From the NCBI RefSeq assembly GCF_000283155.1, contig NW_004454216.1, forward strand, positions 6,285,439-6,349,438: a DNA stretch of 64,000 nt. The letters run 5' to 3'. Source of the stretch: Ceratotherium simum simum. Its lineage: Eukaryota > Chordata > Mammalia > Perissodactyla > Rhinocerotidae. A program made the translations under genes and the position numbers. This document shows positions 44,966-56,834 of the stretch, piece after piece (position 1 is the first letter of the stretch; the number at the start of each line of letters is the position of its first letter). The notes below the pieces were generated by a model that worked only from the letters and a program-made list of their open reading frames with translations, had not been told where the DNA came from and did no database searches.

Positions 44966-47509
44966 AAGAATAGCAGTTTCTGATATTACGGTGAGCGCAT
45001 TTTTAGTTGAAGGAGATTATTTTCTATGTGATTTCTGTAGGTCATTATGAAGTGAATTAGTGTTTCCTTCTATCCTATGATCCAAAATTTGTGGCCATAA
45101 GAATCTCAGGAAATCCTGATTGTTTTTGTGTCAATTTTTAAACCTAGATCTTCTGTCCCAAAAATATAGTGTAAATGCTGATTCCTAAGGTGCCCATGTG
45201 ACGTATCTGGGTTTCATATTTCTCTCATGAGACTTTTTACCACCCAGAGCCCTAAGAAGAATTCAAGTTTTCCTACTGCTTCTCCATGCTAGTCTGTAGA
45301 TTTTTTCTACTCTGAAATCTTATGGGTGGGGCATCTATTAATAAGCATGTCTCAGCTGCTGCTCAACCCCTCTCACTGGCTTTAGGTCTTGTCTGTTGTC
45401 CACACGCTGGTGTTAACACTCCGTGTATCATCTCAGATACCTGGGTGTATGTAAGTATGATGGCCGAGGGTCCACCAAGTCTTCAGCCCCACTCTCAGCT
45501 CTAGCTTTGAGTTCTCTCTTCTTTTCCAACACACGTAGATTTCCCTTTCTCTCTTTCATTCTAACTTGGTGCAGTTTTTAATTATCAAAATTATCCTAAA
45601 TATCTGTGTATTTGAAGTGAAGGAGAGATACAATCACATCAGTGGAATCTGCCATATTTACTGCAATTATTACCGTTTTGTAATAGCCTGTCTTTACTTC
45701 TGGTAGGTCCATTAGGATCTTTATGTGAATCTTTATTAAGGTTGTTTATAGCATAGTAATCCCCTTACAGAAGATGCACAGTAAGTATATTAATGTATCT
45801 AGTGCTTAATTTGGATCTTGTTGCCCTAATGCTTCAGTGGTTGACATAGTTCTGTGCTGTCATATCAACAATTGTATGTGATTTTTTCAAAGAGAATATC
45901 CTTTAAGTTAACAGTTAACGTCATGCAGTGTGCATTTGTTTCTGTGTGTGTATATGTGTGTGTAGTGAGAGGGAGGAAGAGGGAAAAGGACAGGATAAAG
46001 AGTTTAGGTGGAAAGTGAGACTATTATGAAGAAAAATATAGTTTAAGAGAGGATGAGGAGTGGGCAAGATTGTGTTGGTAAGATAGCTTGTACCTAAACA
46101 AGACAAATCTTTGGCAAGGTTGGTTTAATTTTTTTCAATGAGGTAGATGAACTGTAGCAGAGGCAGATAAATTATTCTAATTCCAATCTGCCCTTCCCTT
46201 CAACTCCTTGGAACTGACTTCTTTTCACATGTAGCTAAACTGGTGCTTTTTGCTGATACCTGGGTGAAGCTGAGAGATTTGCACTTACACTCAATTTTTG
46301 GCACTTTATGATTTGTGGTGTACTAATGTCTGCAGGGGAAAATTGGTTCCTCTGAGTACAGAGTAAGTGACTGTCAGCTTGATTGTGTGTGAAAGCTCCT
46401 ATTCTATCCCATGATATTAACAGGAACCCAGGATCAGCAAACCTGTGTTCTGGAAGTGCTTTTCTTCCACATTCTCAATACAGAGCAAGAGCATAGGTAA
46501 TAAAGGTATTCAGGTCTCACAAGTGAGACGTGAATACTTCATTCTCTTTTGCAAATATTGCAATGTTTTGTGATTCTCCTTCATATCAGGAAAGAGAAAA
46601 AATCTTTCCAATTATTTCTTTAATGAATCAGTTACTTTATAGAGCTTTTGAAAATGTTATTTTTTAGATAGATTCAACAGTCTTATCTCTATTGTGTAAT
46701 ATAGCGGTAAGCTTTCTGCATTCATCTCACCTGGGAAGGTCAAGCATTTTATGACCTCAAAAAGCCTGATCCTTGTTTTATACAGACAATTGCCTAAATG
46801 TTCCCATTATTTACAGTGGATATTTCAACCATCTCAAGGTTTACTTTTACTAGGATTCTCAAGTGTTTGCATTTATTGAGTACTGAGTCCAATTGAAGCA
46901 GCTTTTATAATATTATCTAAAATCTTATATTTTCTCATGTTATTTTAAAATTCACGGCTGTATGACACACTGATGTAACTTAATAGTAAACTTTATATTT
47001 AGACATTATAGCTTTATAATGTTTCCTTCTATCCTATAGATTTTTGCAAAAGCCTAGTTGAAGCTAAAAAAATATTTTGACGTGATAGGCTCTATAGATT
47101 TATGTAGCCAGACAGATAAAGCAGAATTGGATGTCAGAAAGGTAGAGTACAATTTATTGATTTTCGCCGATGGAAGGGCTGATAATTTAATGCAAACTAA
47201 TTGGCAGTAGAATTTATTATAGCAACTGTAAGATGGAGAATAGAAAATGTTAGTGTTACTAATTAATAAATAATACATCTCGCAACAATGTGGATCAATG
47301 TACTATTATTTAGAAGCTTTACCAACCAAGTTTTAGTTTACTTGTGTAGCTATTTTAGTGTTGGAATACAATTTTGAGAAGCATAAAATGAGTTTAAAAT
47401 ACCTTTGGAAAATAGTTATCAGCCAGAATCAAGTAAAGGGGTAGTTAGTACTTTAGATATATGAAGGTATATTCTAATTGGGCAATTTAGAAGACCTAAA
47501 AGATTTTGA
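44966..47509. other. About 2.5 kb of mostly unique DNA
   Basis: No recognised gene or confident repeat. A short TG-rich patch lies at 45,940-45,965. About 46,130-46,345 is less AT-rich and could be an old repeat that was not identified. Confidence 0.5.
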
Positions 47510-47900
47510 GGAAAACACAATTCTTATAATAGATACAATGAAATGTAACTTGAAATGGCCTGACAACATTTTCAATAAAACACTGGAAGAGAAATCGGTA
47601 AACATCTTGAAGACAAAGGAATCATGAGCAATGAACAAGATGAGTTTATTACAAACAAATCATGTCTGACAAAATTAATAGTTGTTTAAAATAGAATTGC
47701 AGAATTAGCATAGATAAAGGGAATGTATTTCTTTTTTAGCTTCAACCAAGTAGTTGTTGTAGCTTTTGAAAAATAATTTTGAAATTAGGATACAAATAAT
47801 CTGATGGATTGAATATTTATGGAAAGACAACAAATCTACATAAAGCCAAAATGTAATGCCAAGAATATCCCCAAATTGATTGTGGGATTAGATGGCAGTG
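47510..47900 (+). mobile_element. Possible CR1/L3-clade LINE relic, reverse-transcriptase region, sense
   Basis: 'ggtaaacatcttgaagacaaaggaatcatgagcaatgaacaagatgagtttattacaaacaaatcatgtctgacaaaatt' followed by 'gcatagataaagggaatgtatttc', 'agcttcaaccaagtag...gcttttgaaaa' and 'attgtgggattagatggcag'. The order fits the CR1/L3 reverse-transcriptase text in which a DFSKAFD block follows 'agatcaggggaatgct'. The DFSKAFD codons are degraded beyond use. Confidence 0.45.
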
Positions 47901-48113
47901 ACAAGAGTGGCATGAGGGGTTTATGTCCCCCATAATCTCCATCAATTCCCCCAAATACTCATACAATTCATGTAAAAGCAACATGCGTATCATGCAAAGG
48001 CAGCTTCTAGCGCCCCTTCTAATCCAATTTTATTGCTAAGTCTCCTGTACATAGAAATTCCATAGGTTTCACTAATGGGTTTAGATCAGGGGTCAACAAA
48101 TCTGTCCCACTCT

Positions 48114-49263
48114 GTTCTTATTTTTTTTATTGACATGTAATTGGCATATAACATTATATTAGTTTCAGGGGTACAACATAATGATTCGATATATATATGT
48201 ATTGTGAAATGATCATCACAATAATTCGAGTTAACATCCATCACAATACATAGTTATAATTTTTTTTCTTGTGATGAGAACTTTTAAGATTTGTTCTCTT
48301 ATCAACTTTCAAATGAACAATACAGTACTATTAATTATGGTCACCATGATGTACATTACATCCCCAGGACTTGTTTATTTTATAACTAGAAGTTTGTACC
48401 TTTTGACCCCCTTCACCCATTTTTGCCCACCCCCTACCCCACCCACCCACCTGGCAACCAACAATCTGTTCCCTGTATCTATGATTTTTTTTTATTTTTT
48501 AGATTCCCTAAGATTCCATTAGATATAAGTGTGATCATATGGTATTTTTCTTTCTCTGTCTGACTTTCTTTACTTAGCATAATGCCCTCATGATCCATCC
48601 ATGTTGTTGTCAACGGCAGGATTTTCTTCTTTTTATGGCTGAATAATATTCCATTGTGTATATATATATACACACACCACTTTTTCTTTACCCATTCATC
48701 CATCAATGGACACTTAGGTTGTTTCCATGTCTTGGCTATTATAAATAATGCTACAATGAGCATGGGGGTGCGTATATCTTTTTGGGTTAGTGTTTTTGTT
48801 TCCTTCAGATCAATACCCAGAAGTGGAATTGCGGGATTATATAGCAGTTCTGTTTTTAATTTTTTGAGGAATTTCTGCACTGTTTTCCGTAGTGGCTGCA
48901 CCAACTTGCATTTCTACCAACAGTGCACAAAGGTTCTCTTTTCTCCACATCCTTGCTAACACTTGTTATTTCTTGTCTTTTTGATAATAGACATTCTAAC
49001 ATGTGAGGGAATATCTCATTGTGGGTTTTTTTTCTTTTTTTTTTTGGTGAAGATTTGCCCTGAGCTAACATCCATGCCAGTCTTCCTCTATTTTGTATTT
49101 GTATGTGGGTCACCTCCAGAGCATGGCTGATGAGTGGAACAGATCTGCGCCTGGGATCCAAACCTGCGAACCTGGGCCTCCAAAGAGGAGCGTGTGGAAC
49201 TTGAACCACTTGGCCATGGGGCCAACCCCCTCATTGTGGTTTTGATTTGCGTTTCCCAGATGA
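48114..49263 (-). mobile_element. Truncated L1 inside the hAT element, antisense
   Basis: Poly(T) at 48,121, then the antisense 3' UTR ('attgacatgtaattggcatataacattatattag'), then ORF2 C-terminal text to 'gatttgcgtttcccagatga'. TCCCACTCT occurs at both ends (48,105-48,113 and 49,264-49,272), marking the target duplication in the hAT. The minus frame 48,479-48,904 contains [12 protein letters not shown] and [15 protein letters not shown], the conserved L1 ORF2 C-terminal segment, without the N-terminal domains. Confidence 0.92.
49025..49229 (-). mobile_element. ERE SINE inside the nested L1, antisense (one-unit tail)
   Basis: On the minus strand: GGGGTTGGCCCCATGGCCAA head, a diverged B-box region ('ggttcgcaggtttggatccc'), one 'gactggcatggatgttagctcagggcaaatcttc' tail unit, and poly(A). 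CTCATTGTGG is duplicated at 49,015-49,024 and 49,230-49,239. Innermost element of the nest. Confidence 0.94.
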
Positions 49264-49459
49264 TCCCACTCTCAGTTTTTGTAAATATAGTTTTATTGAA
49301 ATATGGGCATGCTCTCTAGTTTATGTATTTATTGCTTATGGCTGTTTTCATGCTGCAATGGGAGAGTTGAGTTGAGACAGAAACTGTATGACCTACAAAG
49401 CCTAAAATTTTTTTATCATTTGGCCTTTTACAGGAAGTTTGCTGATCGCTGGTTTAAAT

Positions 49460-50034
49460 GAATGAACTTTTTTTTTTTTTTTTTACCTTTAGAAGCGTTG
49501 GAATTGTTGTCAAGTCAGGGCATAGGTAGATATTTGTATATTGTGTGAAGGAGGGAGTAAATATGTACATTTTGCTATACTTTAGGTTTAGTCTTACCCT
49601 AAATATTCCATGTTTCATGGAGAGTGACCCATCCATCTCAGCAATGAAGATCCAAAATGAGATATGTGACACTGTCGCTGCCTTCATTCAGTTCCATTCA
49701 ACTATTCTTGACATCATAAAAGTTAATGATGACATATCAATAGGTTTAATGGGTGAAGGGAACTGTGGCTGAGAAAAACAATATTGTTAGTCTTAAGTCT
49801 CAAGACATTTAAGGCCTAATTCTGTGACAATCAATTTTGCTTAGAACACTTTCAAAGCGTCATCAAATTTATCTTGGACCTTTCTCACAAATGTACTTAT
49901 GTTAGAGGCAGAGCATTCCTCAGACTGGGATTCTACTTAAAAAAAAATCACCTTGTGCATTGTAGGTGCTTGATATATATTTATGGCTCGAATATTAACT
50001 TCATAGTTATTTTTTTATTTATTCAATCTTCAGA
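49460..50034. other. Unique DNA, no gene seen
   Basis: A T20-type run near 49,470 and overlapping frames of 75-77 codons on opposite strands with no recognisable domain. Confidence 0.45.
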
Positions 50035-50330
50035 TATTTGAGTGCTTACTCAAATTGAGTGCCAGGCATAATGTCTAGGGGCAAGTAATTCGGCAGTGAA
50101 TCACCTGTAGCTAAACTGATAGGGTCCCTAATGTAGGGAGATAGACAATGAATGAGTTTATAAATAAACAAAATGATTGCAAGAGTGATGACCTGTGGAG
50201 AAAAGAAAACTAGATAGTGGAATAAAGAGTGACTTGGGTCAGAAAGTGTGGATAGTGAGATACACAGTAACAAGGTGCCATTTGAGCTGAGACTGAATGA
50301 TGAGAAGGGGAAGAAGCCACTGTGAAATGA
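50035..50330 (-). mobile_element. L2 LINE 3' region, antisense
   Basis: 'gatatttgagtgcttactcaaattgagtgccaggcataatgtctagggg', 'agacaatgaatgagtttataaataaacaaaatgattgcaagagtgatg' and 'gtgccatttgagctgagactgaatgatgagaagg' match antisense L2 blocks in order. Confidence 0.8.
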
Positions 50331-52164
50331 TCTGAGAGAAGAGTCTTTAGAAGAACAAGTTCAAAAGCCCCAAACAAGTGTGGCCTGATAAAGGAATAGA
50401 AGAAGACCAGTGTGTCTGGACCCTAGTAAAAAATTTTGTATGCATGTATGGTGTTAATTTAGGATCCACCATGTTTTGTTTCTGTGTGAGACTGTTAGTG
50501 GGAACAGGGCATAAGCTTAGCCCTTTGTATGTTTTCTTAGGTATCCAAATGATCAATATTTTCTGATCAGAAATGTGGGTGTCGGAGCTAAAGTGAGAAT
50601 GATTGAATTGATTGAATCAGTTTTTGTTGAATCTAAGAGAAGGCCATGCATAGGTGTCTGGATAGGAATAAGAGAAGAGGGAGAAGGGAGAAAGCCTTGA
50701 GATAGTGCGAGTTTTGGAGAAATTGGAGATTAGCACTGGTTCTTTGGCTCCATGACCATGTTGATTTCATTTACATAAACACTCCTTGAATACACTGTAG
50801 GCCCTAATAAATGTTTGATGAATCAATGTATATTGGTTTAAAATCTTATCTGATTGGACCAGAGGGTACAATTTCTGCATTATTTGAAAGAAAGGATACA
50901 TAATGGAATCAGATTATGGAGGACTTTGAAAACCAAGCACATAGGATTTAATATTGTAATATTTGAGAATCATTATTGGGAATAAGATAATAGCTAAATA
51001 ACTTCCCAATATTGTTTTATTATGGTATGTAGGATGATTTAGAGACAGAAGGAGCCAGGGATGATATTTTATTCCAGGCCTACTTTCTATTTTAACGAGG
51101 TTCTCATTCCCAGCCTGGGTTGGCTGCATTGGAGTCAATTACTCCATGAAAGTCCGGGGTCTAGTGATGAGAAGCTGCCTCAGTTACCAAGGTTCTTTCT
51201 TGTTATGTAGTCTCACATCTGTTTTCCTATTTGCCTTGTGCTGTGCTTTCTTTCCCCTATATCTGATCTTTAACTGTTTTTCAGGACTCTGAACATTCTA
51301 TCTTATTTTACCCTTTTATATTGGTGTCTCACCAGTACCTACTTGACTGCATTTATATGTAGGGAGTAATTCAATAAAAATTAAATGGAACAAATTTATA
51401 ACTGAAAACTTTTCTGTACAAACCATAAGGATGAGGTTTTTTTTTTTTTATCTTTTTTGTTATCAGCCTTTGCTTTTCATGGGACTACTCAAAATATAGA
51501 GATTGGTACACTAAAAGCAAATCCTGAGATACAGATTTGTTGCTATATCTGGGAACACTCAATCTGTCAGTGAGAAGGATATGCCAAGAAAATTTTCATG
51601 TGTTGCAGCTTTGGTCACTTGAAGCAACTTGCCTGCCCTCAATAAATATGCATTTTACTTTAATATTTTATTTCATGGAAACTATTTAAGACTAGAAAGT
51701 AAAATTCTTGTAATCTGGTTTGTTCTTCTCTTCGGACAAATTGGGAATAAGAACAATCTCACCTTTGGGAACTGTTATGATAATATGGCCATTTATCCTG
51801 TTGTCTTGGTTGACCCTTAGAATGTATAATAATTCAATTTTGTATCTCATCAGGACTATTTCCAAAAAGGAAATGAGGGGTCAGCTTTTATTGTAGGGTT
51901 CCACATTTACTGAGATAGCGGGGTCTTATTTTTCCATCTGGGCATTTGACTCTGGGAAATTTACCATGGCATATAACTTCCAGCTGCACCAAGGTGCGGC
52001 CAGTTTTGTTAGCAATTTACGAACAACTCCTAAATGGACATGTGTGGGCAAAACAGTATGAATGTTTTTTTGCATGGTGCTGAAGAGGTGGACTTCTGTT
52101 CAAATGTAAAACCACATAAGAAAACCCATCAGCTCATGAAGGATTGAAACCGGAAATGTAGTAT
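50331..52164. other. Mostly unique DNA
   Basis: A scrap of L2 3' end is possible at 50,790-50,825 ('aggccctaataaatgtttgatgaatcaatg'). No gene recognised; short frames on both strands only. Confidence 0.5.
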
Positions 52165-52430
52165 GGTTTGTAGGAGTGTAGACTGCAACCAGATTGACTG
52201 AGAGTGAATTCTGGTTCTGCCACTCAGTAGAGAGATGATCTTTGGCAAACCACTTTATCTCTCTGTGCCTTAGTTTCTACATTAATAAAATGGGGATAAT
52301 GATATCTGATATGTAGGTACCTGCCTCCTAGAGTTTTTGTGAGGTTTAAATAAGTAAATATACATAAAAGTACTTAGAACAAAACCTAAATACAGGGCAT
52401 GCTTATGTATTTGCTATAATCTGATAATCT
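52165..52430 (+). mobile_element. MIR SINE, sense, well preserved
   Basis: 'gagtgtagactgcaaccagattgactgagagtgaattctggttctgccactcagtag', 'tttggcaaaccactttatctctctgtgccttagtttctacattaataaaatggggataatgatatctg', 'gtacctgcctcctagagtttttgtgaggtttaaataagtaaatatacataaaagtacttagaac'. Nearly the entire MIR consensus order is visible. Confidence 0.95.
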
Positions 52431-53206
52431 GTGGAAGTAAAGTTGAAAATGAAGTAGCTTTCTCTCTGACCCTCCATCCTCTAAGAGTTACAAAAGTATA
52501 AGAAAATTATTGCCACTTCTAGAATGTGGAATGATTTGAAAACAGCACTATTTTGTTTTCAAGCTCAAAGCACTGATAGTGCAATTGTCCTAAAAGGAGA
52601 CATATTTAGCCTTTAACCAAGACTAAATTAAGCAGAATTGTTTTTGTACTCCCGTTTTAGAAAAAAGGAGACAAATCATAAGAAAATAATTCATTATCAG
52701 GGGTATCTTCAAAAAGCAACTTTAAACATCCTTGTTATGTTCTGGGGTTACTGTGTAGTCAGTACAATATCCTATGTCTACATATTTAGAATTCTGTAAA
52801 ATTAGAAGGCATGTGCTCTTTATGTGGGTCTCTGGACTCCTGGAAATTTTATACAAAATTTTGTGAACATACATGCTTTTCTAGAGAAAAAGATCCTTGG
52901 TTTTTATCATCTTCTCAGAGGGGCTTATGATCCCCCAAAACATTAAGAACCATCCTCTAAAGCAGCATAAATTTTTCATCTTTAATGGAAGATAAAATTG
53001 TAATACTCTATTTACCAAGGTGGAAAAATCTACCAGTATATCTTAGATTTTTAGTTAAAAGGATCAAAACAAAAACTTTATTCTCCGTGGTGAACTTTTA
53101 GCTAACCAGAAACTTGAATTCATTGGCATCCTAGGTAATCAGTGTTTACTTGTGTCAAGCAGCAATCATTCGTCAATATATTAGTTGAGCTGGTATTTTG
53201 TCCAGA
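52431..53206. other. Unique DNA, no gene seen
   Basis: Nothing recognisable besides ordinary AT-rich sequence. Confidence 0.5.
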
Positions 53207-53222
53207 GAAAATGATGATTTTT

Positions 53223-53427
53223 TTTTAATTTTATTTATTTTATTTTCTTCCCCCAAAGCCCCAGTAGATAGCTGCATGTCATAGCTGCACATCCCTCTAG
53301 TTGCTGTATGTGGGACACGGCCCCAGCATGGCCAGAGAAGCGGTGCGTCGGTGCGCGCCCGGGATCCGACCCTGGGCCGCCAGCAGCGGAGTGCGCGCAC
53401 TCAACCGCTAAGCCATGGGGCCTGCCC
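53223..53427 (-). mobile_element. ERE SINE of the second tail type, antisense, perfect TSD
   Basis: On the minus strand: head GGGCAGGCCCCATGGCTTAG, A box TGGCTTAGCGG, near-perfect B box (GGGTCGGATCC), 'gcgcgcaccgacgcaccgctt' and 'catgctggggccgtgtcccacatacagcaac'. The tail then differs from the other copies: 'agagggatgtgcagctatgac...atctactggggctttggggga' followed by A-rich sequence. Perfect duplication GAAAATGATGATTTTT at 53,207-53,222 and 53,428-53,443. Low visible decay and an exact TSD suggest a young insertion. Confidence 0.95.
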
Positions 53428-53443
53428 GAAAATGATGATTTTT

Positions 53444-55249
53444 ATCTACTATTCATTCTTTCTTTTTGTCCTTCTGGTTTCAGAATTATTGTCCTTCATA
53501 GTTTCTTAATTGTATATTTCTTATGATATGCTTACGAGTAAGAACATGCTTAATGTATAAATGCTTGCTCCCAAACCTTTATTATATCAATCTCATTAAT
53601 ATAATTTAGTACAGGATATTTCTACTCATTCTGTCCAAATGTATTGTGAAAAAAGTATCTGAAAAAGGACAAAGGCAAGTTGGAAGGAATGGAATTTTAC
53701 TGGCCTCCAAAATCTTAAAAATGTGTTGTATTTCCTATGCACTCGTGCAAATGTTTAAATTCCCACTTACTCTGGTGTTTTTTAGTTGCTTTTATTAAAA
53801 TGGATTAATAGAATATTTTAAAATTATTGTTCTGTGGATCCTTAGAAGCTCAAAACTTTAAAGTTTTTAGTTGAGGGAGATTAAGTAAATAATTCAGAAA
53901 TGCATTCTGTTTACCTGTTAATAATTAAGCAGGTTAGACTGTGTACTTTTTATAGTCATTGAGTTTTAATTTATTTATTTGTTGGTGTGTTGGTTTTTAG
54001 GAATTTATTTAAGTCATTCTGCTATTGGGAAATAAAAATAAACAGAGTCAAGCTGCACGTAATAAAGGAAAGGGCTTGGGTTACTTTTAAAGAGACGAGA
54101 AAAAAAGAAATTGATTGGATTTTAGGGTTAAAAGCAGTATTTAGTACATAATCTTTCTGAACTTTTCCCCTCTGTTTGGAAGGGAAACTGAAATACCTAA
54201 CAGCAAGTATAATTTATTCAAGTGAATAGTCTTTTTGTTGTTGCCCGAGCGCTCTGGCTCAATGGAATTTGATTTGATTTCAGATGGCTTCAGCATGGGG
54301 CTTAGCCAGGTCACTTGTATGGATTCTTGGAGAAGTCTACCATAGAACTTAACAGATTTCTCTGCTGTTTTGAAAACTCTAATAATACCCAAAGTCAGAA
54401 TGGATACCTCCACCTTAAGAAGCACCATTATGGATAGACTGGAACTAAATAATCTCTTCCAGTCTTAGAGGGAATATATCTTGTCCTCTTGGCTACGTAT
54501 GTGCAAATTCTTTCTGATGTTCTGTAAGGATTATAAATTGGTCTTCATTTGCCATTTTTGATGAGGTACAACCAAACTTCATATTTAAATTTTTATTTAA
54601 TGAAGACTTGTTTTCTGTAATTATTGATAGAGAATAGCCCTTAGCAGTTTAATTTCATTGTGTCCTAAGGTGTTATTTGCTTTCTTTTAATTTTTACTTT
54701 TTTGAAATTGTATTCCTCCTACTTCCAAAACTGAGCTGGTGCAGCTTTATCTGTTCTCATGGCGTATTTTATTCGTCTCTCTACAGTGGTCCTATCACTG
54801 AAATTGCCACATGTTTTATCTGTTTTCTCTTATAGTAGTATGCTACCTGTGTAAATATAACCTCAAACTTCTTAAGTTTTATACATTCTAGGCTATGCCT
54901 TTCTGTGAAAATTTAATTAAAGATGTGATCAATTAAAATTTGGCTTCCAGGAATCTAATAGATACCATTATAGGTAGTTTCCGGGTTTTTTGTTTGTTTT
55001 TTACAAATCTTATTTGTCTTTCTTTTTTCTTTTTTTTCCTGTGTTGTTCTCTTTCTTCCCTCCTTCACTCCATCTTCTTTCCTTCTTCTTTTTTTAAATC
55101 TATGCAGTTAACAGAGGTGGCCTTCATCAAAAATAGAGACAGATAGACATTTTCAAATCACTTTGTTAACATTCAGAAAATCTAATAATGTACCACCTAA
55201 ATTTTTTTTCTGCTACATAAAGTCGGTGTCTTGTTTTAGTGCTGTTTAT
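53444..55249. other. Mostly unique AT-rich DNA
   Basis: T-rich patch at about 54,985-55,100. The 95-codon minus frame (54,141-54,428) has no recognisable domain. No dispersed repeat called. Confidence 0.5.
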
Positions 55250-56290
55250 GTTTATAAAAAGTAATTTGCGTTTATTGTAGAAAATTTGGAAAGAAATTGT
55301 AAGAAGAAAAATATCTGCCATAATCCTAATATCTGAGATAAGAACTAGGAATAATTTAGTATACAGGTCCTTACATGCTTTTTCTAATACATACATGTTT
55401 TTTCTAATACATACACACACACATACATACAAATCTACATTTATATATGCGTATGACCAAACACTGTGCATACTCTATGTATATGTATATATTAAATATC
55501 CACAAATTACTAAAAATTGATATCTTATTATTATTAGCATTTTACAACTTGCTTTTTAAGCTTTATGGTGTATTGTAAATTTTTACTTGCCTTATTTATT
55601 AAAAGCTTATCATTACATCATGTATAATTTATTTAACCAGTTCACTATTATGGAATATTTAGGTTATTTTAATGTGCATTTCTTTCTTTGCTATTACAGA
55701 TTAATATTATTTCATATATATCTTAGCTTGTGTTTCTTCTATTGTGAATTGCCTGTTCATTTGAAAAAATGAGATACTTGTTTCATCTATTTATTTATTT
55801 ATAAAGACTATTAAACCCTATGAATATCATATACGTTAAAAATATTTATCTTTATTTGTTGTTAGCCTCTTAATTTTGTTCAAGGTATTTTGGGGTTTAT
55901 AAAATCTTTTTATTTTAAATAGTTAAATTCATAAATCTTTGTGTTTATATATAGATACTACTGCTGATGTGCCTCAAAAGACCTTCTCATCTTCTAGTTC
56001 AGAAAATTATATACATATGTTTTCTTAAAGCTCTTTGGTTGTTTTACTTATTATATTCAGATATATCAATGTGATTTATATTTTGGCACCTTATAAAAAG
56101 TAGAGAACAAAAATTTTTTTTCTCATATAATTAGTCAGTTATCTCAACACTGTGGAAATGCTGCCTGTAATATTTACCCCACACTGGACTCTCTATGGTC
56201 TGTTCTATTGATCTGTCTCTGCCACTGCCAATATCACATGGTCACTTATATTTCAATCTTTGGTAAAAACTAACTTTTTTCTCTACTTCT
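55250..56290 (-). mobile_element. Ancient L1 3' region, antisense
   Basis: 'gtagaaaatttggaaagaaattgtaagaagaaaaatatctgccataatcctaatatc' (3' UTR), 'caacttgctttttaagctttatgg', 'ataatttatttaaccagttcactattatggaatatttaggttatttt', then ORF2 text 'agtcagttatctcaacactg' and 'ctgttctattgatctgtctctgcc', in the usual antisense order. Confidence 0.78.
55373..55412. repeat. 20-bp tandem duplication
   Basis: ACATGCTTTTTCTAATACAT (55,373-55,392) is followed directly by ACATGTTTTTTCTAATACAT (55,393-55,412), one mismatch, then an (AC)n stub. A local duplication within the old L1. Confidence 0.9.
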
Positions 56291-56414
56291 TTGCTCTAGG
56301 GCCAAAACCTAACACTTGATATTCTTTCTGTTGTCACCTCCTATTTTGTTTTATTATTATTTAAATTTGAACTATTTTAAAGCATCAGAACTACTAAAGA
56401 TAATTTTAGTTCAA

Positions 56415-56545
56415 TTCAGTTAAACAAAGATTTGTTGAATATTTGTTATATACCAGGACCTGCGTTTGTATTAGGAACACATAAATGAATCAGATACCTG
56501 TGTAATAGAATCCTTGTGCTAGGAAAATGTATTAATCCGATAGAG
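56415..56545 (-). mobile_element. L2 LINE 3' terminus, antisense
   Basis: 'caaagatttgttgaatatttgttatataccaggacctgcgtttgtattaggaacacataaatgaatcag' follows the antisense L2 3' end. Confidence 0.7.
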
Positions 56546-56834
56546 GCAGATAGATTATGTAAATGGTCAAGAGAGTGGCCAAATATTGATAATTTAATTT
56601 TTTCTTATTGTTTCTTCTTTTTTTATCTATGACTTATTCCTCTAGACATTTCATATATTTTTCCCCTTTTTCTTTTTAATTCAGAAAAGATTAATTATTA
56701 AGTGACATTTATTTAACAGAGTTGGATTGACTCAGGCATATGAAATATGCTGACTTTTTCGTATTCATATAGTCTATTTACTTTTTCTAATTAATGAACT
56801 GATAATTGTGTCTTCCTGTTTTCAGTTCTATAAA

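Larger units (their letters stand above)
48087..49451. mobile_element. Non-autonomous hAT DNA transposon, split by an L1
   Basis: Left terminus CAGGGGTCAACAAA and right terminus AGTTTGCTGATCGCTG are degraded inverted repeats of the CAGGGGTCGGCAAACT type. Internal text flanking the inserted L1 is 'tctgtcccactct' and 'cagtttttgtaaatatagttttattgaaatatgggcatgc...gcctaaaatttttttatcatttggccttttacagg', the typical composition of this hAT group. An 8-bp duplication, the hAT length, flanks it: GTTTAGAT (48,079-48,086) and GTTTAAAT (49,452-49,459). Without the insert it is about 220 bp, with no transposase. Confidence 0.85.

Noticed and set aside
16921..49239. Regularly recurring direct repeats that might suggest an array
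   Set aside because: They are dispersed ERE SINEs in both orientations with their own target duplications, not a CRISPR-type or tandem array.
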